Source of the DNA: Stomorhina lunata
Lineage: Eukaryota; Arthropoda; Insecta; Diptera; Rhiniidae
Direction of reading: 5' to 3'
DNA: 64,000 bases
NCBI GenBank assembly: GCA_933228675.1
Contig: OW121740.1
Location: forward strand, 3,881,001 to 3,945,000
Part shown: positions 1 through 12,670 of the stretch, piece after piece
Layout: each line of letters opens with the position of its first letter
Position numbering within the stretch: the stretch's first letter is position 1
Position numbers and translations under genes: made by a program
Notes under the pieces: model-generated
The model's input: the letters and a program-made list of their open reading frames with translations, nothing else
What the model was told of the DNA's origin: nothing
Databases searched by the model: none

Positions 1-250
1 TATAATATACAAATTTTGCACTTTCACACATTGATTTGCCGTATGGTCGTTTAGAAAATTCCCAAGTTCCAAAAGAGAGTATACCTTTTTACTCTAATTC
101 GGAAACAACTAATGGAGACGATTAGCTAAGACACACACGCGTGATGTATGTTTATTTGTGCGTTTATGTGTTTTTCTTTGTTCTTTATCCACTTTTATCA
201 ATATCTTTAGCAAAGACAAAATAGTCTTTGCTAAGACTAAGAAATAAAAA
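1..250 (+). repeat. Left arm of a long inverted repeat
   Basis: This stretch is matched in reverse complement by about 2455-2692. The best core is a 34-bp perfect match between 91-124 and 2602-2635 (it contains GGAAACAACTAATGGAGACG). Weaker but clear similarity continues on both sides, including a CCGTATGG block near the outer end and TTCTTTATCCACTTT near the inner end. Resemblance reaches the window edge, so the true outer boundary may lie outside. The paired arms look like terminal inverted repeats of a non-coding DNA element. No target duplication can be defined. Confidence 0.75.
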
Positions 251-2454
251 ACATTACTGTATTTTTATACCACCCTCGTAATTTATTCTAGAAAGTAGAT
301 AATATTTTTTAGAGTTGTTGAAAAAGTGTGTAAAATTAAACCTGAAAAAAAGAAAACTTCTATATTATCTAAGACATTTGTTTGGACTAGTTAGCTTCTC
401 GAATTTTCAATATTTTTCCTAAATGGACAAAAGAAAAAATCAATTCCAAATTATAAATGATTGATTGCATAATTAAGACCTATCAGTTTTGTAAAGGTAT
501 ATATGAATACAAACATATGTATAAACATTATATATACATATATATGTATGTATCTGTGTGTAAAAATGTATGCATTTATGTCTAGTAATCCAAAGCTTTT
601 CGATATGTTGATTGATTTTGTTTGACTCAAGGATTTTCGATTTCAAGCAAACAAAAGGAAATGGATGGATGGATGATATCAAATAGTAACTGATTTATTT
701 TTCGAATAGTTTTGAAAGAATTGGTTTTGGCTAAGTTTCTAGGGTTCAGGAACATTATTCTTAAAGTTTGCACAAAATTGAGTAATAAATTAAATTTTAT
801 TTTTCAAAGTTATTCATTAAAAGAATTTCTTAATAAATTTTAAAATCAAATTAATTTAAAATTTATATTTAGAAATTCACTTGCTGCATCGTAGCATCGT
901 AACGAGTCTAACATAAAACTTAATTTATCTATGAAAAGTTTTAAATGATTTTCATTTTTTTGAACATAAGAGACTACAACTTTAAGTTGCTATTGTTGGA
1001 AATATGAACAACCAATTAAACATTTAAAATTTTGCTACGAAAGCATATTATTTTAAAAATGTTCGAATTTATTTTTCTCAACTTTTCCAAAATACAGTTG
1101 AGGTTTGTGTTCCATTAAAAGTCTAGAGTTGGTTTAGGGAATGTGTACGAGTACACATGCATGGAATTTAAATGTGTTGTCATACTGTTAATAACCCAGC
1201 GGGAATTATATTGTGGTATATAATATGAATAACTTACATGCCTTTTTAACTTAACCTTAAAACATTATTATATACCTTCTATTTAAGGGTTTCTTCTTAC
1301 CTATATATAAATACTTTCAAAGTCTTACAATAGGCCTAAAGACCTTCCAGATATTTCACTTATATATTTCATCTTAAAGATGGTTCTGTCAATATTCCTA
1401 TCTAAATAATTTTCTAGAAATTTTGAAATGCTTCTTTGTTAAAGCTTTTTATAAGTCCAATTTTATTATGGTTTCGAAAAGAACTGAATCTAAGATTTTG
1501 AAGACATAAATGCGAATGTTAATTTCAAATGCTATTCAAAAATAATGCATTCTATAAGTCGTTCCAGCTACACAATTTTCCCGCTGGCTTTCAAATAAGC
1601 CATACTCTGATACTCATGCATTTGATACAGAAGCAAGTACAAGTAAACATAACATTATCGTTGCTGAATCTTCAAAAGGGACCTTGCATTTTAAATGTAT
1701 ATCCAGCATTTCTCTTGGAAAAAAAATATTTATACAAAAAACATATCCTCTATAAAATCCCATCTACGATATAATAAAAACAGTTCCATGCAATTTCTCA
1801 GGGAATGAGTTTCTCCTGCTTCTAAAGCCAGTGGTTGGTTGGAGGAGTGCGGAAAGTTTATGTAACGGCTGTAGTCATTTTATAGAATCATTTCTGACAT
1901 TAATTAAGTGCTTGGAAAATTGTATTTTTTCCCAAAGTATAAGCACTTGCTTAGAAAAAAAAAATAGACACAAATATAGGCACATTTGTTTGTATGTATG
2001 TACATAGCTTTCTATCTATGTATGTATAAGTATTAAAAAAATAAACAACACTTCAAATACTAAGTTAAAGTGTCTACTTGACGTTTATTAAGTACATACA
2101 CACAAACACATACTTTATTATCCTTCGAAATTATATATTTTAGCTGTTTTTTTTCTTGCATTTGAACACACTTAAAACGTTAATGTTGTTGAAAATCTGT
2201 GTCATTATACAAAATTATAGTTCAATTTTGTTTAGTCCTTTTGTAGGTGTTGGTACTGCGATTTAAATAAGTGTTAACGTTTTTTAATTAAAATCAAAAA
2301 ACTGGTATTATATTCAAATTATATATCATTAAGTTGAGTTTTCTACATAATTTTAATCCAACCGTAAGATAAAAATTAAATTTCGTGTTATTCAAAAATT
2401 GAAGAGTTTTAACTAACTATTACATATATACACAGACTGAGCAATTGCCCAAAA
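251..2454. other. Non-coding interior between the two inverted arms
   Basis: About 2.2 kb of AT-rich DNA. The longest ORF here (1529-1774) has no recognisable motif and atypical composition, so I do not call it. If the arms are transposon ends, this is the interior of a non-autonomous element. I see no transposase motif. Confidence 0.5.
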
Positions 2455-2692
2455 CTCTAAGCAAAGACTCTATAAAATAAAGATACTGCACTTCATACAT
2501 TTTTTCTGCCAAAAGTGAAATTAAAGTGGATAAAGAAAAAACACACAAATAAAAGTACATTTCACTATCACGTTTGTGTGACTTAGCTTTCTCTCATTGG
2601 ATAATCGTCTCCATTAGTTGTTTCCGAATTAGAGTTAAAGCAGTATACTCTCTTTTTTATGGGACTTTTCAAATGGGCCATACGGAAAATGA
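2455..2692 (-). repeat. Right arm of the long inverted repeat
   Basis: Reverse complement of the arm at the left edge of the window, with the 34-bp perfect core at 2602-2635. The 12-bp satellite begins within about 50 bp of its outer end, so the arm abuts the satellite array. Confidence 0.75.
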
Positions 2693-2744
2693 ATGTATGA
2701 AACATATCTATATTATAAGATCTTTGCTCTAAGGCTTAAAATAA

Positions 2745-5700
2745 GACTAAGTCATATACTAAGACATAGAATTAGTCATAAACTAAGACATAGACTAAGA
2801 CCTAGACTAAGACATAGACTAAGACATAGACTAAGACAAAGACTAAGACATAGACTTAGACATAGACATAGACTAAGACGTAGACTAAGACGTAGACTAA
2901 GACATAGACTAAGACATACACTAAGACATAGGGTAAGACAAAGACTAAGACATAGACTAAGACATAGACTAAGACATATACTAAGACATAGACTAAGACA
3001 TAGACTAAGACATAGACTAAGACATAGGCTAAGACATAGACTAAGATATAGGCTAAGACATAGACTAAGACATAGACTAAGACATAGACTAAGACATAGG
3101 CTAAGACATAGACTAAGACATAGACTAAGACATAGACTAAGACATAGACTAATACATAGACTTAGACATAGAATAAGACATAGACTAAGACATAGACTAA
3201 GACATAGACTAAAACATCGACTAAGACATAGACCAAGACATAGACTAAGACATAGATTAAGACATAGACTAAGACATAGACTAAGACATAGACTAAGACA
3301 TGGACTAAGACATAGACTAAGACATAGACTAAGACATAGACTAAGACATAGACTAAGATATAGACTAAGACATAGACTAAGACATAGACTAAGACATAGA
3401 CTAAGACATAGACTAAGACATAGACTAAGACATAGACTAAGACATAGACTAAGACATAGACTAAGACATAGACTAAGACATAGACTAAGACATAGACTAA
3501 GACATAGACTAAGACATAGACTAAGACATAGACTAAGACATAGACTAAGACATAGACTAAGACATAGACTAAGACATAGACTAAGACATAGACTAAGACA
3601 TAGACTAAGACATAGACTAAGACATAGACTAAGACATAGACTAAGACATAGACTATGACATAGACTAAGACATAGACTAAGACATAGACTAAGACATAGA
3701 CTAAGACATAGACTAAGACATAGACTAAGACATAGACTAAGACATAGACTAAGACATAGACTAAGACATAGACTAAGACATAGACTAAGACATAGACTAA
3801 GACATAGACTAAGACATAGACTAAGACATAGACTAAGACATAGACTAAGACATAGACTAAGACATAGACTAAGACATAGACTAAGACATAGACTAAGACA
3901 TAGACTAAGACATAGACTAAGACATAGACTAAGACATAGACTAAGGCATAGACTAAGGCATAGACTAAGACATAGACTAAGACATAGACTAAGACATAGA
4001 CTAAGACATAGACTAAGACATAGACTAAGACATAGACTAAGACATAGACTAAGACATAGACTAAGACATAGACTAAGACATAGACTAAGACATAGACTAA
4101 GACATAGACTAAGACATAGACTAAGGCATAGACTAAGGCATAGACTAAGACATAGACTAAGACATAGACTAAGACATAGACTAAGACATAGACTAAGACA
4201 TAGACTAAGACATAGACTAAGGCATAGACTAAGACATAGACTAAGACATAGACTAAGACATAGACTAAGACATAGACTAAGACATAGACTAAGACATAGA
4301 CTAAGACATAGACTAAGACATAGACTAAGACATAGACTAAGACATAGACTAAGACATAGACTAAGACATAGACTAAGACATAGACTAAGGCATAGACTAA
4401 GGCATAGACTAAGGCATAGACTAAGACATAGACTAAGACATAGACTAAGACATAGACTAAGACATAGACTAAGACAAAGACTAAGACATAGACTAAGACA
4501 TAGACTAAGACATAGACTAAGACATAGACTAAGACATAGACTAAGACATAGACTAAGACATAGACTAAGACATAGACTAAGACATAGACTAAGACATAGA
4601 CTAAGACATAGACTAAGACATAGACTAAGACATAGACTAAGACATAGACTAAGACATAGACTAAGACATAGACTAAGACATAGACTAAGACATAGACTAA
4701 GACATAGACTAAGACATAGACTAAGACATAGACTAAGACATAGACTAAGACATAGACTAAGACATAGACTAAGACATAGACTAAGACATAGACTAAGACA
4801 TAGACTAAGACATAGACTAAGACATAGACTAAGACATAGACTAAGACATAGACTAAGACATAGACTAAGACATAGACTAAGACATAGACTAAGACATAAA
4901 CTAAGACATAGACTAAGACATCGACTAAGACATAGACTAAGACATAGACTAAGACATAGACTAAGACATAGACTAAGACATAGACTAAGACATAGACTAA
5001 GACATAGACTAAGACATAGACTAAGACATAGACTAAGACATAGACTAAGACATAGACTAAGACATAGACTAAGACATAGACTAAGACATAGACTAAGACA
5101 TAGACTAAGACATAGACTAAGACATAGACTAAGACATAGACTAAGACATAGACTAAGACATAGACTAAGACATAGACTAAGACATAGACTAAGACATAGA
5201 CTAAGACATAGACTAAGACATAGACTAAGACATAGACTAAGACATAGACTAAGACATAGACTAAGACATAGACTAAGACATAGACTAAGACATAGACTAA
5301 GACATAGACTAAGACATAGACTAAGACATAGACTAAGACATAGACTAAGACATAGACTAAGACATAGACTAAGACATAGACTAAGACATAGACTAAGACA
5401 TAGACTAAGACATAGACTAAGACATAGACTAAGACATAGACTAAGACATAGACTAAGACATAGACTAAGACATAGACTAAGACATAGACTAAGACATAGA
5501 CTAAGACATAGACTAAGACATAGACTAAGGCATAGACTAAGGCATAGACTAAGACATAGACTAAGACATAGACTAAGACATAGACTAAGACATAGACTAA
5601 GACATAGACTAAGACATAGACTAAGACATAGACTAAGACATAGACTAAGACATAGACTAAGACATAGACTAAGACATAGACTAAGACATAGACTAAGACA

Positions 5701-7933
5701 TAGACTAAGACATAGACTAAGACATAGACTAAGACATAGACTAAGACATAGACTAAGACATAGACTAAGACATAGACTAAGACATAGACTAAGACATAGA
5801 CTAAGACATAGACTAAGACATAGACTAAGACATAGACTAAGACATAGACTAAGACATAGACTAAGACATAGACTAAGACATAGACTAAGACATAGACTAA
5901 GACATAGACTAAGACATAGACTAAGACATAGACTAAGACATAGACTAAGACATAGACTAAGACATAGACTAAGGCATAGACTAAGGCATAGACTAAGACA
6001 TAGACTAAGACATAGACTAAGACATAGACTAAGACATAGACTAAGACATAGACTAAGACATAGACTAAGACATAGACTAAGACATAGACTAAGACATAGA
6101 CTAAGACATAGACTAAGACATAGACTAAGACATAGACTAAGACATAGACTAAGACATAGACTAAGACATAGACTAAGACATAGACTAAGACATAGACTAA
6201 GACATAGACTAAGACATAGACTAAGACATAGACTAAGACATAGACTAAGACATAGACTAAGACATAGACTAAGACATAGACTAAGACATAGACTAAGGCA
6301 TAGACTAAGGCATAGACTAAGACATAGACTAAGACATAGACTAAGACATAGACTAAGACATAGACTAAGACATAGACTAAGACATAGACTAAGACATAGA
6401 CTAAGACATAGACTAAGACATAGACTAAGACATAGACTAAGACATAGACTAAGACATAGACTAAGACATAGACTAAGACATAGACTAAGACATAGACTAA
6501 GACATAGACTAAGACATAGACTAAGACATAGACTAAGACATAGACTAAGACATAGACTAAGACATAGACTAAGACATAGACTAAGACATAGACTAAGACA
6601 TAGACTAAGACATAGACTAAGACATAGACTAAGACATAGACTAAGACATAGACTAAGACATAGACTAAGACATAGACTAAGACATAGACTAAGACATAGA
6701 CTAAGACATAGACTAAGACATAGACTAAGACATAGACTAAGACATAGACTAAGACATAGACTAAGACATAGACTAAGACATAGACTAAGACATAGACTAA
6801 AACATAGACTAAGACATAGACTAAGACATAGACTAAGACATAGACTAAGACATAGACTAAGACATAGACTAAGACATAAACTAAGACATAGACTAAGACA
6901 TCGACTAAGACATAGACTAAGACATAGACTAAGACATAGACTAAGACATAGACTAAGACATAGACTAAGACATAGACTAAGACATAGACTAAGACATAGA
7001 CTAAGACATAGACTAAGACATAGACTAAGACATAGACTAAGACATAGACTAAGACATAGACTAAGACATAGACTAAGACATAGACTAAGACACAGACTAA
7101 GACATAGACTAAGACATAGACTAAGACATAGACTAAGACATAGACTAAGACATAGACTAAGACATAGACTAAGACATAGACTAAGACATAGACTAAGACA
7201 TAGACTAAGACATAGACTAAGACATAGACTAAGACATAGACTAAGACATAGACTAAGACACAGACTAAGACATAGACTAAGACATAGACTAAGACATAGA
7301 CTAAGACATAGACTAAGACATAGACTAAGAAATAGACTAAGATATAGACTAAGACATAGACTAAGACATAGACTAAGACATAGACTAAGATATAGACTAA
7401 GATATAGACTAAGACATAGACTACGACATAAACTAAAACATAGACTAAGACATAGACTAAGATATTGACTAAGACATAGACTAAGACATAGACTAAGACA
7501 TAGACTAAGACATAGACTAAGACATAGACTAAGACATAGACTAAGACATAGACTAAGACATAGACTAAGACATAGATTAAGACATAGACTAAGACATATA
7601 CTAAGACATAGACTAAGATATAAGACATAGACTAAGACATAGACTAAGACATAGACTAAGATATAGACTAAGATATAGACTAAGACATAGACTACGACAT
7701 AAACTAAAACATAGACTAAGACATAGACTAAGATATTGACTAAGACATAGACTAAGACATAGACTAAGACATAGACTAAGACATAGACTAAGACATAGAC
7801 TAAGACATAGACTAAGACATAGACTAAGACATAGATTAAGACATAGACTAAGACATATACTAAGACATAGACTAAGATATATAATAAGGCATAGACTAAG
7901 ACATAGACTTAGGCATAGACTAAGACATTGACT
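2745..7933 (+). repeat. 12-bp satellite array 1 (unit TAGACTAAGACA)
   Basis: Roughly 430 tandem copies of a 12-bp unit, almost perfect through the centre and degenerate at both edges (2745-3370 and 7325-7933). This is the expected pattern for arrays homogenised by unequal exchange. Variants recur in linked clusters: paired AAGGCA units near 3946, 4126, 4390, 5530, 5974 and 6298, and a TAAAC/TCGAC pair at 4899/4921 and again at 6879/6901. These mark larger duplications inside the array. Because 12 is a multiple of three, ORFs of up to 1488 codons run through the array on both strands. They encode only four-residue repeats (LRHR or VLVY) and are not genes. Confidence 0.98.
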
Positions 7934-9305
7934 CAAAACTAAGAAAATTTTAATAGAAAAAATACTTTTACAGTATGCCGCCACATACCATAAATAATTT
8001 ATAACCAGGTAATTTTGCTTGTCTGTTTTGTTTCTTTATAAAAGTGCAAATTTCTGAGCATCCCAACTTTTATTTTTTACGTGAAATTGAGGAATAGTTT
8101 ATGTTTTCTTCTTCTTTTTATTTCTTTCATAAAACTAAAGTTTTGTTTTTTGTAAAACTAAAAGCCAAACTTAAAAAGGAAAGCAAAACTATTAAGCGTC
8201 AGAAAAAATTTTAATGTTTAAAACACAGTTTGAGCTGCAAAAAAAAATCCCTTCAAAAAAACATTTGCCAAATAAATTAAAAGTTTTGTTAAGGTATTGT
8301 TTATACAAACAATGAAAAGTTTTACAAAAAACGGCCAAAAAAATAAAATTCTAAAAAAATATTTACTCTTACCAATGACACAAAACACGAATTTTAACAA
8401 GTAAATGAAAACAAAAGGCCAAAAAACCCAACAACACACAAACAACCAAAAAGGGAATACAATACAACGAAACACTGACACAAAGAGAGAGGGAGAGAAA
8501 GAAAAAGTGTGTCATGACATTTGGATGAAGAGTTGGCAGAGCAGGAAACGGATATTTTGGAGGACATGAAACAAGTTTAAGTATCTGTTGTTAAACTCGT
8601 AAAACAAGTTACAATAAAATGTGGCTGGCCCTCAGTCTTCTAATGTGTTGCCATACATTATATTTATGTATGAGTATGAAAATATGAAAGCATGAATTTA
8701 TGTATGTACTCACGAGTAAGTGGGAGTCCCGGTGTTTAAAGTTCACCTACTCTGTATGCCATTAAGGTGCTAAAGAACACTTCAAATACTGGCAAAGTGA
8801 ACACCTGGTCTCTTCTGTTACAATATTTACTTACTTATGTGCACATTTTACATTAGTATTTAAGTTATGTGCAAATGTATAGGTATTTAAATGTATTTTA
8901 CAAGTGTATGTATGTGTGTGTGGGGCTGTAAGGTTTCATATATTTCGTGCATCTTTTATGCAACATTTCAGCCAAGATTTATTTTAATAATATTCAAAGT
9001 ACTTTACACTACCACACGCGCAACAGACCGGTCGGTCTCTTACAAACAACAGCAAAAAGTTTTTAGTCAAGGATGAAGAAAAAGAATTTCTGAAACCTGC
9101 TGCTATATTATCTATTTAGTGGAGAGTAGTAGTAGAAAAAAAAGAACTGGACAAACAATATTCAAATTTCCACAAAAGTGCACTTTATGAGTTTAGAATT
9201 ATTGTATTGTGTGTTTAACTTTTAAATTAGTACCCTACAGCTGGAGATTAGTTATATATAAAGAAGCAAACACATACATAGACGAGAAGATTAACTAAGT
9301 TATAT
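7934..9305. other. AT-rich sequence, no gene seen
   Basis: No domain-bearing ORF, RNA gene or clear repeat. It holds a purine-rich stretch near 8480-8510 and a slightly GC-richer patch near 9000-9030 (ACAGACCGGTCGGT). Nothing identifies a function. Confidence 0.5.
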
Positions 9306-9520
9306 AATACGGTATAGACAAAGATATAGACAAATGTATTTACTAAATCAGAGAATAATACATACATAAAAAAGATATAGACTGAAGCATAGAATAAGAC
9401 ATAATCAAGGATCAAAACATAGAATAAGATATAAACAAGGACTGAAACATAGACATAATGTAAAGGATACGCTATGGTATAGATTAAATCATGGCCTAGT
9501 AGAAGAATATAAACTAAAAC
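9306..9520 (+). repeat. Degenerate relic of the 12-bp satellite
   Basis: Scattered units such as ATAGACAAAGATATAGACAA and ACATAGAATAAGA retain the TAGACTAAGACA pattern with many substitutions and length changes. It looks like an old decayed edge or fragment of the family that forms the large arrays on either side. Confidence 0.6.
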
Positions 9521-10105
9521 TATAAATTATTTGAATAGGTTGGACTAAAATTATCTTTTTCTGTGACCTCCTTAATGTATGCAACATGATTTTCTTGATA
9601 TTGCTTGTTGGGTTTTCCAGAATATGTAGTACTTAGTTTTTTGTATTCGTTCTTTGCATAACATTATTACACCTGTGAATACAATTAAATTTAAATTTTT
9701 TCCATCTCTCCTGTTGGCTGTTTGGCTAACAACGTCTTTGCTCACTTGATTAACATTTTACGCTTTTTAGTTAGAGCTGGCAAATATACAGAGAAGAGTA
9801 AGTGCATTTTGCAGGTACTTCTTTAAACTTGCGTCACACAAATTTATTTTAGGTTTCCTTTTTTTTGTAGATTTTAATGCGTTTTTATTGCTTGAATATA
9901 TTTTTTAACAAGTGACATGGACTAAGCACAGAACTATCAGAGAACTGAGAGTTTGGGTTTAAAATCTTGATTGAAAAATAAAAAGCTTTAAGAGCAAAGA
10001 AAACTTGTATTTGATTTGTTTTCGATGTAAGAGCTTTTCTGTAAGGTTATCTTGAGATATGTTTTGTTTCAAAGCTTAATCCGGAAAGAGGGTTAATATA
10101 ACAAC
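9521..10105. other. AT-rich sequence, no gene seen
   Basis: Simple AT-rich DNA between satellite relics and the second array. No ORF with recognisable content. Confidence 0.5.
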
Positions 10106-11142
10106 ATGTCTTAGCTTATGTCTTAGTCTATGTCTTAGTCTATGTCTTATTCTATGTCTTAGTCTATGTCTTAGTCTATGTCTATGTCTTAGTCTATGTC
10201 TTAGTCTATGTCTTAGTCTATGTCTTAGTCTATGTCTTAGTCTATGTCTTAGTCTATGTCTTAGTCTATGTCTTAGTCTATGTCTTAGTCTATGTCTTAG
10301 TCTATGTCTTAGTCTATGTCTTAGTCTATGTCTTAGTCTATGTCTTAGTCTATGTCTTAGTCTATGTCTTAGTCTATGTCTTAGTCTATGTCTTAGTCTA
10401 TGTCTTAGTCTATGTCTTAGTCTATGTCTTAGTGTATGTCTTAGTGTATGTCTTAGTGTATATCTTAGTCTATGTCCTAGTCTATGTCTTAGTCTATGTC
10501 TTAGTCTATGTCTTAGTCTATGTCTTAGTCTATGTCTTAGTCTATGTCTTAGTCTATGTCTTAGTCTATGTCTTAGTCTATGTCTTAGTCTATGTCTTAG
10601 TCTATGTCTTAGTCTATGTCTTAGTCTATGTCTTAGTCTATGTCTTAGTCTATGTCTTAGTCTATGTCTTAGTCTATGTCTTAGTCTATGTCTTAGTCTA
10701 TGTCTTAGTCTATGTCTTAGTCTATGTCTTAGTCTATGTCTTAGTCTATGTCTTAGTCTATGTCTTAGTCTATGTCTTAGTCTATGTCTTAGTCTATGTC
10801 TTAGTCTATGTCTTAGTCTATGTCTTAGTCTATGTCTTAGTCTATGTCTTAGTGTATGTCTTAGTGTATGTCTTAGTCTATGTCTCAGTCTATGTCTTAG
10901 TCTAAGTCTTAGTCTATGTCTTAGTCTATGTCTTAGTCTATGTCTTAGTCTATGTCTTAGTCTATGTCTTAGTCTATGTCTTAGTCTATGTCTTAGCCTA
11001 TGTCTTGATCTATGCCATAGTATATGTGTTAGTCTATGTCTAAGTCTGTGTCTTAGTCTATGTCTATGTCTTAGTCTATACTTTATTCTCTGTATTAGTC
11101 TATATCTTAGTCTGTGTTTTAGTCTATGTCTTAATCTATATC
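10106..11142 (-). repeat. 12-bp satellite array 2 (inverted relative to array 1)
   Basis: About 85 units of TAGTCTATGTCT, the reverse complement of the unit in array 1. The centre is near perfect and the right edge (10990-11142) is degenerate. A GTGTATG variant cluster at about 10433-10457 recurs at about 10853-10865, roughly 420 bp (35 units) later, again suggesting internal duplication. The 157-codon VLVY-repeat ORF here is an artefact of the period. Confidence 0.97.
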
Positions 11143-12210
11143 TGTAGCATAGTTTTTAATTCTCATCTAAAGCCGAAAGAGACTTGTATGGCTGTAAAAT
11201 CTTCCTCTAGCAATTACATCGACTATTGATAAACCCGCATTTTTGCTTCTATTTTCTTTATTTTGCCAACTTAAGAAAGCGTGAAAAAAGTTAGAGCAAA
11301 AAATTGAACACACACAACTGGAATTGTTTTAATTTGTTGTCAGTGAACTCAATTGATAAGAAAACTGAAAACTGACTGACTTTTCCTTTTTTTTCTATTG
11401 TCTGTCTATTTTAAGTGTTGAATGCATGAGTATTTGTGTGTATGTATGTACAAGAAAAAAAAAAAACTATTTATATGTTTGACAGAATGAATGAATCTGT
11501 ATGCAAATGTGTGTGGAGAAATTACAAAGACAAGACAAACGGAAATGCGAACGACTATAAAAAACTAGTCAAGTGCATACAAGCGCAACAGATAATGAAA
11601 AGAGAAGGAAAATATTTAAAAAAAGAAGAAAACAAGAACCAAGAAAACAAGAGGGAAAACTGCATGAAAAGACATGATTATGGAAAAGTTTAAATGTTTA
11701 ATCTAAGAAACGTTGTTTAATTAAAAGAGTTAAAAAAATTATTGATATAATTGTGTATAAGATTTTTTAAGAAGAAAAATTTATCAAAAACTATGTCACT
11801 TTTTTAATTTATAAGTTAATTTTATATTTTTCTCTCCATTAAGTGCTCATTTTATTTCATTTAAAGATTTCCATTTCATTATTATTATTCATAAAGAAAT
11901 AATTTTACTAATAAAAGAGATTGCTTTATCCGTTTCAATGAAAATTTATCCATTTTGATTTAAGTATTAATAACTGTTTAAAGGATAATAAGGAATAAAC
12001 GGCTGATAAACCAAAGGGGATATACATATAAAGGCATATAGTAAATATCCTCTAAAGCTTATATTTAAATCAACTTAATGAGAAACGTGACAAAATAAAA
12101 CAGAATAAATGATAAAGAAGGAAATACTATAAAATTTTCTTTCCTTTGAAATTTTTATTTTCCTTTTCTTTAATAGATAAGTTAGAATTTAACAAAAGTT
12201 AAATAGAAAT
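11143..12210. other. AT-rich sequence left of the neuroligin exon
   Basis: Probably transcribed neuroligin sequence: either an intron inside the 3' UTR, if the donor at 12211-12217 is used, or 3' UTR. A minus-strand AATAAA (plus-strand TTTATT at about 12154-12159) would be a usable poly(A) signal if the donor is not used. An 85-codon lysine- and asparagine-rich ORF at 11436-11693 shows no motif and is not called. Confidence 0.5.
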
Positions 12211-12217
12211 ACTTACC
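12211..12217 (-). promoter_or_regulatory. Strong splice donor just after the neuroligin stop codon
   Basis: Read on the minus strand the sequence is CTTG|GTAAGTATTT, a near-ideal donor. It lies 37 nt past the tandem TGA-TAG stops at the end of the reading frame. If used, the coding exon ends at 12217 and the remainder of the 3' UTR lies further left. The short stop-to-donor distance would be below the usual limit for nonsense-mediated decay. RNA data are needed to decide. Confidence 0.55.
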
Positions 12218-12254
12218 AAGAAGACTATAAATCTAGTTCGAACACCGACACCTA

Positions 12255-12670
12255 TCAGACGCGCATCTCATCCATGGCCGCCTGTGGCACTTGTTGCTGC
12301 AGATGAGGCGCTCCACCCGTTGACGATGATGTCGCTGTCATGCCTATATTATCTACAGCTGTATTTTGATGTGAATGCGTGTGACCATGATGATGTGAGT
12401 GTCCTTTGGAAGAGGGCGCACTACTAACGCCACTACTACTGCTGCCATTCGAAGGAGTTTGATCTATAAGACTAGAGTTTCCCACAAGATTTGAGCTGCC
12501 ACCACCTCCTACTCCCGAACCACATTGGGTTGTTGTGGAGGAGGCAGTACGTGTTGGCGGTCTTGGCGCTCGTATGTGATGGGGTAGGGTGCCCAAACCG
12601 GTTATAATACTACCATTAGGATGATTTTTATTCGATTGTTGTTGTTGCTGATATTGTTGTTGAGGTGATT
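12255..12670 (-). CDS. Nlg: Neuroligin, last coding exon (C-terminal cytoplasmic tail)
   Basis: Postsynaptic adhesion protein, cytoplasmic tail. On the minus strand the exon opens after a pyrimidine tract and TTTTTAG at 12671 and reads into a glutamine-rich start (ESPQQQYQQQQQQSNK). It continues through proline-, serine- and glycine-rich low-complexity sequence and a histidine cluster (GHSHHHGHTHSHQ), and ends in MDEMRV with tandem stops TGA TAG. The phase fits the upstream exon exactly: that exon ends one base into a codon, and the first two bases here complete a glutamate. The C-terminus is hydrophobic-x-hydrophobic (M-R-V), the form of a class II PDZ ligand, whereas vertebrate neuroligins end in a TTRV-type class I ligand. 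Which fly neuroligin paralogue this is cannot be settled from the tail alone. The link to neuroligin rests on the partner exon. Confidence 0.82.

Noticed and set aside
3162..7628. A 1488-codon minus-strand ORF and similar ORFs in the other satellite arrays
   Set aside because: They encode only VLVY or LRHR repeats because the 12-bp period is a multiple of three and has stop-free frames. No domain and no unique sequence. Not genes.
2745..7933. CRISPR-like regular repeats
   Set aside because: Direct 12-bp tandem units with no spacers, in a fly genome.
9000..9030. GC-rich patch with ACCGGTCGGT as a possible promoter element
   Set aside because: No adjacent transcription unit on either strand and no TATA/Inr context that can be supported.
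11436..11693. 85-codon basic ORF
   Set aside because: Lysine- and asparagine-rich composition expected from A-rich DNA, no motif, on the strand opposite neuroligin.
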